DNA of 9,423 nucleotides from Nitrososphaerota archaeon (GTDB lineage: Archaea; Thermoproteota; Nitrososphaeria; Nitrososphaerales; Nitrosopumilaceae): the NCBI GenBank assembly GCA_030611185.1, contig JAUWQG010000031.1:1-9423 (forward strand), written 5' to 3'. Every line of letters starts with the position of its first letter. Position 1 is the first letter of the stretch. Both the position numbers and the translations under genes were made by a program. Shown here piece after piece: positions 5,007 through 9,423 of this stretch. The notes beneath the pieces were generated by a model, which was not told the origin of the DNA, searched no databases, and saw only the letters and a program-made list of their open reading frames with translations.

Positions 5007-6065
5007 ATGGGAAAGGAGGCCATTCTTTATGAAAAATTACCTAACAACAAGGTAAGGTGTACTGCTTGTGCTAGATATTGCGAGATGGCAGAAGGACAAA
5101 TTGGTCTTTGTGGAATTAGAGGAAATCAGAATGGAAAATTAGACTTGTTTGTGTATGGTAAAGTGATCGCAGGTCATGTAGATCCTATTGAAAAAAAACC
5201 CGTTACTCATTACCATCCAGGCTCAAAAGTATATTCAATTGCGACCACTGGATGTAACTGGCTTTGTAAATATTGTCAAAATTATGATATCAGTCAACGA
5301 AGAAAAATTGAAGGTATTGACATGACTCCCCAAGAAGTCGTACAAACTGCTATAGATAATGGGGCAGATGGTATTGCCTATACTTACAATGAACCATCAA
5401 TTTTCATAGAATTTGCTAAAGATTGTGGAGTAATAGCACATCAAAAAAATCTTTACAACATTTTTGTTTCCAATGGATATGACACACCAGAATCAGTAAA
5501 AATGATGGGTGAATTTTTAGACTCTATAACAGTTGATTTCAAAGGTAGTGCAGAACCAGAGTTTACAAGAAAATACATTGGGATTCCTGATCCTCAACCT
5601 GTTTTTGATACTCTTTTAGAAATTCGAGATAAAACAAAAATCCATGTAGAGATAACAGATTTGGTAATTCCAAAAGTTGGAGATAGTTTAGAGTATGCAG
5701 AAAAATTATGCAAATTTGTTTATGATGAATTTGGACCAGAAATGCCTATTCACTTTTTGCGTTTTCATCCTGATTATAAAATGATGGAGTTTGACTCTAC
5801 TCCGGTAGAAACCTTGGAAAAACATCACAAAATCGCCAAGAAGATTGGACTAAAGTATGCCTATATTGGAAATGTTCCTGGTCATCCATTAGAGCACACA
5901 TACTGTCCTGAATGTAACAATATTGTTATCAAGAGATTTAGTTTTGATATAGAGTCATGGAATCTAAATGAAAAAAATCAATGTCAGTTTTGTGGAAATC
6001 AGATTCCAATTGTGGGTAAATTATCAAAAAACTATAAAAAAAATCGATTTCATTTTGTTCAGTAA
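5007..6065 (+). CDS. amrS: AmmeMemoRadiSam-type radical SAM enzyme (AmrS family)
   Basis: The 352-residue cytosolic protein belongs to the radical SAM family known from AMMECR1-MEMO1-radical SAM neighbourhoods, related to pyruvate formate-lyase activating enzymes. The N-terminus has C18, C21, C25 and C35 (CTACARYC, GLCGIRGN). The [4Fe-4S]/SAM motif C83-x3-C87-x2-C90 is TGCNWLCKYCQNYDIS. The barrel carries AYTYNEPSIF (124-133), VSNGYDTPE and TVDFKGSAEP. The C-terminus has a rubredoxin-like pair CPEC (300-303) and CQFCG (326-330). Length and order fit the family. No memo or AMMECR1 gene lies within this window, so the partner proteins must be elsewhere. The chemistry is not established from the sequence. 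It starts at an ATG with a TATA box about 27 bases upstream and overlaps the convergent cyclase gene by seven bases. Confidence 0.92.
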   Translation: MGKEAILYEKLPNNKVRCTACARYCEMAEGQIGLCGIRGNQNGKLDLFVYGKVIAGHVDPIEKKPVTHYHPGSKVYSIATTGCNWLCKYCQNYDISQRRKIEGIDMTPQEVVQTAIDNGADGIAYTYNEPSIFIEFAKDCGVIAHQKNLYNIFVSNGYDTPESVKMMGEFLDSITVDFKGSAEPEFTRKYIGIPDPQPVFDTLLEIRDKTKIHVEITDLVIPKVGDSLEYAEKLCKFVYDEFGPEMPIHFLRFHPDYKMMEFDSTPVETLEKHHKIAKKIGLKYAYIGNVPGHPLEHTYCPECNNIVIKRFSFDIESWNLNEKNQCQFCGNQIPIVGKLSKNYKKNRFHFVQ

Positions 6066-6703
6066 CTGGCGATTGCTCTAACCGGGGAACCTGTTGCATC
6101 TTTTAGCTTTAGTGGTAGAATAATAAAATTAAATTCCAAAGTATGGATTTTTTCTAGATTTGAAAGATTTTCAACAATTAAGATATTATTTTTTGCCAAA
6201 ATTTTATGAGCTGTAAATGACTTGTCAATTCCAAGGTCAATACTAGGAGAATCAATTCCAACCAAGTTGATTTTTTTTGAAACTAAGTAGTCAGTTGCAG
6301 ATTTGGATAAACCTGGATTATTTGTAAAGTAGAATTTTTTTTTCAAATTTTTTTGCCAATCCGTGAAGAAAATAATTGATGAGAAGTTTTGGATTTTTCC
6401 ATTTTTTCGTTCAAATTCAAGTAAATCGTTTTTTGTGATCGTCTGATCTTTTACTTTTTTAATTTTAATTAATAATGCATTTCCTACCAGCCTGGTTAAA
6501 GGAATCTGATGTATTTTTGCTCCTTTTTCTGCAAAATGATATGGTGCGTCAAGATGTGTTCCAGTATGAGAGCTTAAAAATAATAATTCTAGATTGTAAC
6601 CGTCGTCTTTTATCGAAGACCAAGAAATGAATTGAGGAGACGGTGAACCCGGAAAGCTTGGAATTGATTTAGAAATTGTTAGTGTAAGATCTAAATGTTT
6701 CAC
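6059..6703 (-). CDS. Cyclase-family metal hydrolase (kynurenine formamidase-like)
   Basis: This 214-residue protein has the signature of the cyclase family (Pfam Cyclase, which includes bacterial kynurenine formamidase KynB and isatin hydrolase). HTGTHLDAPYHF (46-57) gives metal ligands H46, H50 and D52 and the second-shell H56. Downstream are GIDSPSID (149-156), H166 and E178 (VENLSN), positions commonly used in the active site. The N-terminus LDLTLTISKSIPSFPGSP is the usual first strand of the family. No signal peptide is present. The start is a GTG at 6701-6703; the upstream frame has no other start before a stop. No tryptophan-degradation gene is nearby, so kynurenine formamidase activity is not claimed. 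The GTG lies 77 bases from the divergent Lrp-like gene. Confidence 0.88.
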   Translation of the reverse strand: MKHLDLTLTISKSIPSFPGSPSPQFISWSSIKDDGYNLELLFLSSHTGTHLDAPYHFAEKGAKIHQIPLTRLVGNALLIKIKKVKDQTITKNDLLEFERKNGKIQNFSSIIFFTDWQKNLKKKFYFTNNPGLSKSATDYLVSKKINLVGIDSPSIDLGIDKSFTAHKILAKNNILIVENLSNLEKIHTLEFNFIILPLKLKDATGSPVRAIASY

Positions 6704-6751
6704 ATCAAAGAATCTTAATTCTAGTTAATCAGTTTTTGATACCCCTCAAAG

Positions 6752-6760
6752 GTTAAATAC
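6752..6760 (+). promoter_or_regulatory. TATA box of the Lrp-like gene
   Basis: TTAAATAC (6753-6760), preceded by CAAAGG as a BRE-like element, is centred about 25 bases before the ATG at 6781. This is the spacing of a leaderless transcript and argues for that ATG rather than the in-frame ATG at 6766. Confidence 0.5.
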
Positions 6761-6780
6761 GGTATATGAAAATCTGCAAC

Positions 6781-7038
6781 ATGCCTACTGCATACGTATT
6801 ATTGAATTCTGATTTAGGTTCAGATACCTCCATAATTGACGAAATTAAAAAAATTCTTCATAATGAAGAAATCCAATTTGAAATTCAAGGCGTATACGGG
6901 GTTTATGACATTGTTTTGAAATTATCTTCTGATAATGCCGAAAATTTGAGAGCAATCATTACCGATAAGATTAGAAAGATAGTCAAGGTGCAATCAACTC
7001 TAACAATGATGGTCATAGAGGAACAAGAGAACCTATAA
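6781..7038 (+). CDS. Stand-alone Lrp/AsnC ligand-binding (RAM) domain protein
   Basis: The product has 85 residues from MPTAYVLLNSDLGS. It matches the C-terminal alpha-beta sensor domain of Lrp/AsnC regulators: first strand AYVLLNSD, a helix (SIIDEIKKILH), a strand with GVYGVYDIVLKL (the typical G-x-Y-D-hydrophobic turn), a second helix (AENLRAIITDKIRKI) and the final strand STLTMMVIEE. The DNA-binding helix-turn-helix found in full Lrp proteins is absent. Such single-domain proteins are common in archaea and may bind amino acids or modulate full-length Lrp partners by mixed oligomers. The start at 6781 is chosen from the TATA position and the usual MPTAYV-type N-terminus; the ATG at 6766 adds five residues. 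It overlaps the convergent aminotransferase by six bases (CTATAA). Confidence 0.88.
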   Translation: MPTAYVLLNSDLGSDTSIIDEIKKILHNEEIQFEIQGVYGVYDIVLKLSSDNAENLRAIITDKIRKIVKVQSTLTMMVIEEQENL

Positions 7039-8181
7039 TTTCTTTATAGCATCTATAACTCGAAGAATCTCAGATTCAGTATTGAAAAAATGAGGAGAAG
7101 CTCGAATTATTTTTTTGTCATAGATTTCTCTAACTGCTAAAATTATGTCCTGTTTTTCTAATTTTTCTACTGCAGTTTGTGGTTCAAGTCCTTCTATGGT
7201 AAATGAAATTATGCTGGTACGTTCTTCGGTATTTTCAGGACCATACAGAGTTATTTTGTTATTTTTAGATAATTCATCTCTGAGCATATTTGAGAGATGA
7301 ATATTTTTTTTTCGTATATTTTCCATACCATATCTGTAAAGATAATTTGCTGATGATTCTAATCCAACAATTCCAACATAATTACGGAATCCTGTTTGAA
7401 ATTTTTCGGGTAGATCTTTGAATGCTAAATTTGATTCATCATATAACATTGCAGATTCACCTCCTATGGAAAGAGGTTCAAGTAATTCACTTGATTTTCT
7501 ATCACAGTAAAATAATCCAGTTCCCATGGGTCCACAAAGCCATTTTGAACCATTAAAAGCCATAAAATTGCATTTGAGTTTTTTTACATCAAAATTACCT
7601 ATACAACCAACCGTTTGAGCACTATCAAGGAAAAATGGTGTTTTATCATCTAATATTTTCCCAATTTTTTCTATTGGTAAAATTGAACCTGTATTATACA
7701 ATGCATGACTAAGTGATACTAATTTTGTGTTATTATCTAGAAATTTATTGAATTCATCAAAATTAAAAAATCCGTTTTCATCTATAGATAGATTTTTTAT
7801 TTCTACTTTATTTTTTAGTCGAAGCCAAGGATAAAAATTTGCGTGATGTTCATGAGACATTCCACGTATTATGATGTTAGAGTCTGAATCAAAGGACAAC
7901 CCATTGGCTACAATATTTATCCCATCTGTTGTGCTTTGAGTTAGAATAATCTCATCAGGTTGACAATTTACGATTTTTGCTATGATTTTTCTAGTATTCC
8001 TTAATTTCTCTGTAACAAATGGTTCAGATTTGATAGAGTCGGGACCTACTGAATTATATGAAATTAAAAATTCTTTCATTGCTTCAATGCTTTGTGTAGG
8101 CATTAACGATACGGATGCGTTATTTAGATAGATTTTGTTAGTTGGAAAATCCTCAGAAACATCTTTTGAGTCTAAATTCAT
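7033..8181 (-). CDS. Class V PLP-dependent aminotransferase-like protein (not a typical cysteine desulfurase)
   Basis: This 382-residue cytosolic enzyme has the fold-type I signature of class V aminotransferases (SufS/CsdA, isopenicillin-N epimerase-like). Visible marks are YLNNASVSLMP (18-28), TQSTTDGINIVANGL (81-95), the cofactor-stacking HEHHANFYPW (110-119), FLDSAQTVG (184-192) with D186, and the PLP lysine K213 in FNGSKWLCGPMGTGLFY. The C-terminal segment LAVREIYDKKIIRASPHFFN (348-367) aligns with the SufS stretch that holds the sulfur-accepting Cys, but the Cys-bearing loop is missing here. A desulfurase role is therefore unlikely. Substrate unknown; lyase, epimerase or transaminase activity is possible. 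The ATG start at 8181 lies 26 bases from the divergent RecA-like gene. Confidence 0.87.
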   Translation of the reverse strand: MNLDSKDVSEDFPTNKIYLNNASVSLMPTQSIEAMKEFLISYNSVGPDSIKSEPFVTEKLRNTRKIIAKIVNCQPDEIILTQSTTDGINIVANGLSFDSDSNIIIRGMSHEHHANFYPWLRLKNKVEIKNLSIDENGFFNFDEFNKFLDNNTKLVSLSHALYNTGSILPIEKIGKILDDKTPFFLDSAQTVGCIGNFDVKKLKCNFMAFNGSKWLCGPMGTGLFYCDRKSSELLEPLSIGGESAMLYDESNLAFKDLPEKFQTGFRNYVGIVGLESSANYLYRYGMENIRKKNIHLSNMLRDELSKNNKITLYGPENTEERTSIISFTIEGLEPQTAVEKLEKQDIILAVREIYDKKIIRASPHFFNTESEILRVIDAIKKL

Positions 8182-8207
8182 TATTATATCTGTTAGAGAC
8201 TAAATTA

Positions 8208-8819
8208 ATGTTGGATAAAAATCCTGAGCAAATTTTAGATAATGACCTTACCCAAATCAATAATGAATTTTTAGAAAAAAGCCCCGGTATTATTTTATGT
8301 TCTAAACCTTTTCTAAAATCTGAATTTCTAAAAAGATTAATAGAATCTCAAAGTATTCCAATAATTTTCTTAGATTTTGATTTGCTGTATAGCGGTTATT
8401 TTATTTCTGGAATGATTAAAAAAAATGAGGGTGTTAAGATTTTTCGTCCTAGTAGGATCACTTGGGAAAAAGATCTAAAGGAAATTATTGAAAAAGTCTC
8501 AAAGGAAAAAGTACTAGTCATTTTAGATTCTTTAAATGGAATTTGCAACATGTTTGATGAATTAGAATCTGCCAGATTCATCAATGCAGCTATTATGTTA
8601 CTTTCATCAGTAGCAAGGACCACAAAATCTCTTATTCTAGTCACCGCTATGGTCATAAAAAATGAAAATGAAGAATGGATTCTTTCTCCTGGTGGACGGC
8701 ATTTAATGGATTCAAAAAAATCTGGAATGTACTATCTTAGTATGTCTGAAACAAGTTTGATTTTAAATTCAGTAGACAAAAAATTTCAATATTCCAAGTC
8801 ATTTGAAATTAAAAAATAA
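8208..8819 (+). CDS. Degenerate RecA-fold (KaiC/RadA-like) protein, no Walker A
   Basis: The 203-residue product is not a recognised family member, but its layout recalls RecA-superfamily ATPases. A first strand GIILCSKPFLKSEFL (27-41) is where a P-loop would lie, but the G-x4-G-K-S/T motif is absent. IIFLDFD follows at about 52-58. KVLVILDSLNG (101-111) looks like a Walker B strand. AMVIKNENEEWILSPGGRHLMD (147-168) then SGMYYLSMS resembles the RadA/Rad51 end section (GG-H, strand). It may be an ATP-free subunit in the manner of Elongator Elp4-6, or a regulator. I chose the ATG at 8208 because a TATA-like ATTATTATATC lies about 20-30 bases upstream and an earlier in-frame TTG would lie deep in the opposing gene. 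Fold assignment is moderate; function unknown. Confidence 0.72.
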   Translation: MLDKNPEQILDNDLTQINNEFLEKSPGIILCSKPFLKSEFLKRLIESQSIPIIFLDFDLLYSGYFISGMIKKNEGVKIFRPSRITWEKDLKEIIEKVSKEKVLVILDSLNGICNMFDELESARFINAAIMLLSSVARTTKSLILVTAMVIKNENEEWILSPGGRHLMDSKKSGMYYLSMSETSLILNSVDKKFQYSKSFEIKK

Positions 8820-8840
8820 TTTGGATATAGCGATCAGAAT

Positions 8841-8876
8841 TTCAAACGGTGTTATAAAACTTCAAACGGTGTTATA
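8841..8876. repeat. Two perfect 16-base direct repeats upstream of the ferredoxin gene
   Basis: TTCAAACGGTGTTATA occurs at 8841-8856 and again at 8861-8876, a 20-base period with an AAAC spacer. The pair lies about 21 bases upstream of the TATA box, in the place for an activator or repressor site. Each copy ends in GTTATA, itself TATA-like. The repeats are not seen elsewhere in the window. Confidence 0.8.
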
Positions 8877-8896
8877 GTCACATTTTTCTCGGTAAG

Positions 8897-8905
8897 TTAT
8901 ATAAA
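8897..8905 (+). promoter_or_regulatory. TATA box of the ferredoxin gene
   Basis: TTATATAAA (8898-8906 region) is a near-ideal archaeal TATA box centred about 29 bases before the ATG at 8931. No Shine-Dalgarno sequence is seen, so the message is probably leaderless or has a leader of a few bases. Confidence 0.6.
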
Positions 8906-8930
8906 GATCAAAAGACGAAAAAATTTCGTT

Positions 8931-9230
8931 ATGCCAGTAGCAATACTTCCAGACATCAGCGAACAAATGTGTATCGGATGCGCACTATGTGTAGAAATCT
9001 GTACAACACTTGGTCCAGATGTCCTTAGAGTAAAACCAGTTGAAGGCTGGAAGAGAGGTAAAGCATTTGTCTTTTATCCAGAGAGATGTATTACTGATGG
9101 TGCATGCATTGGTGTATGCCCAACAAAAGCAATCTTTTGGATGAGACCAATGGACTTTACCGTTGGACAACCAGTTCCACTCCACAAAGATTCAGTCTTC
9201 GTCAAAGGTTGGACCGAACTAGTAGACTAG
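8931..9230 (+). CDS. Ferredoxin with two iron-sulfur clusters, one with an Asp ligand position
   Basis: This 99-residue electron carrier has two cluster motifs. The first is C14-x2-C17-x2-C20-x3-C24 (MCIGCALCVEIC). The second is C53-x2-D56-x2-C59-x3-C63-P (CITDGACIGVCP), in which Asp replaces the second Cys. By the usual crossed ligation, cluster 1 uses C14, C17, C20 and C63, and cluster 2 uses C53, D56, C59 and C24. The second could be [3Fe-4S] or an Asp-ligated [4Fe-4S] cluster, as in Pyrococcus ferredoxin. An insert (residues 27-50) and a C-terminal tail (DFTVGQPVPLHKDSVFVKGW) make it longer than the 55-60-residue clostridial type. Codon choice is visibly richer in G+C than the neighbours, suggesting high expression. 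It probably supplies low-potential electrons in central metabolism. Confidence 0.93.
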   Translation: MPVAILPDISEQMCIGCALCVEICTTLGPDVLRVKPVEGWKRGKAFVFYPERCITDGACIGVCPTKAIFWMRPMDFTVGQPVPLHKDSVFVKGWTELVD

Positions 9231-9376
9231 TCGAATTCAATCATTTTCAATTTCTTTTTATATTTTTAAAAAAACTTCCGTTGTGTAATTGTTTGTGAAC
9301 GTTTCAGTTTCTCATCATACCTTAGCTAGTTCATTTTCATTTCAAAAAAATTCATGTCTTAGCCTGGAGGAGCTTG
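9231..9376 (+). terminator. Ferredoxin terminator tract and leader of the next gene
   Basis: T-rich sequence at about 9244-9267 (CTTTTTATATTTTTAAA) follows the ferredoxin stop and is a good archaeal terminator candidate. It could also hold the TATA box of the next gene. The remaining 110 bases show no convincing ORF or RNA gene. GGAGG at 9366-9370, six bases before the next ATG, is a perfect ribosome binding site. Confidence 0.45.
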
Positions 9377-9423
9377 ATGGCTAGAAGAAAACAAAAACTC
9401 TATGGCAAAAAGGCAACTACAGA
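9377..9423 (+). CDS. 5' end of a further gene (partial)
   Basis: An ATG at 9377 follows GGAGG by six bases and opens a frame that runs off the window: MARRKQKLYGKKATT and one incomplete codon. The N-terminus is strongly basic. Too little is present to name a family. The strong Shine-Dalgarno makes the start call good. Confidence 0.65.
   Translation, partial: MARRKQKLYGKKATT

Noticed and set aside
6766..6780. Earlier ATG for the Lrp-like gene
   Set aside because: No TATA box lies at the right distance, and sensor-domain relatives begin at the MPTAYV-type sequence.
7033..8181. Cysteine desulfurase assignment
   Set aside because: The sulfur-accepting Cys loop is missing, and no iron-sulfur assembly gene is adjacent.
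8142..8207. Upstream TTG start for the RecA-like gene
   Set aside because: It would overlap the opposing aminotransferase start by 40 bases; the ATG at 8208 has a suitable TATA box.
1..9423. tRNA, rRNA, CRISPR arrays, insertion sequences or integration sites
   Set aside because: No cloverleaf-like sequence, no spaced repeat array, no transposase or terminal inverted repeats were seen; the only notable repeats are the short promoter-region repeats described.

Overview
The window looks like a piece of an ammonia-oxidising archaeon of the Nitrososphaerota (Thaumarchaeota), probably a Nitrosopumilus/Nitrosarchaeum relative. The grounds are: A+T-rich DNA with short intergenic gaps; archaeal BRE/TATA-type promoters about 25-30 bases before start codons, implying many leaderless transcripts; an Amt transporter beside PII genes; an AmrS-type radical SAM protein; a stand-alone Lrp/AsnC sensor domain; a 99-residue double-cluster ferredoxin; and small proteins of thaumarchaeal style. 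The placement is inferred from gene content and was not tested by a search.

Layout. Bases 1-602 hold the likely tail of one gene and an unknown beta-rich protein. Bases 628-2982 form a nitrogen module: Amt (minus strand), a PII protein (plus strand) transcribed divergently from it, and a second PII-like protein (minus strand) with a long C-terminal extension, tail to tail with the first. The 118-base gap between amt and glnK carries three tandem motifs at an exact 11-base period, midway between the two start codons. Bases 3120-3994 are a minus-strand cluster: a small soluble DUF6659-like protein, a two-helix membrane ORF with no standard start codon, and another two-helix membrane protein joined to it by a TTGA stop/start overlap. 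Bases 4123-4431 encode two tandem paralogous micro-proteins of 50 and 48 residues.

From 4428 to 8819 the genes alternate strand one by one: a DUSP23-like phosphatase, the AmrS radical SAM enzyme, a cyclase-family metal hydrolase, the Lrp-like sensor domain, a class V aminotransferase and a degenerate RecA-fold protein. A ferredoxin follows, with two perfect 16-base direct repeats ahead of its TATA box. The window ends in the first codons of another gene that has a strong Shine-Dalgarno site.

How it fits together. The clearest functional unit is ammonium uptake and nitrogen sensing. Amt brings in ammonium. Two divergent PII proteins probably sense nitrogen or energy state. The C-terminal region of the second one resembles a ribbon-helix-helix DNA-binding domain, so it could be the factor that reads the 11-base repeats. 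This last link is a hypothesis. The other genes are mostly single-gene units packed through shared promoter space and overlapping stop codons.
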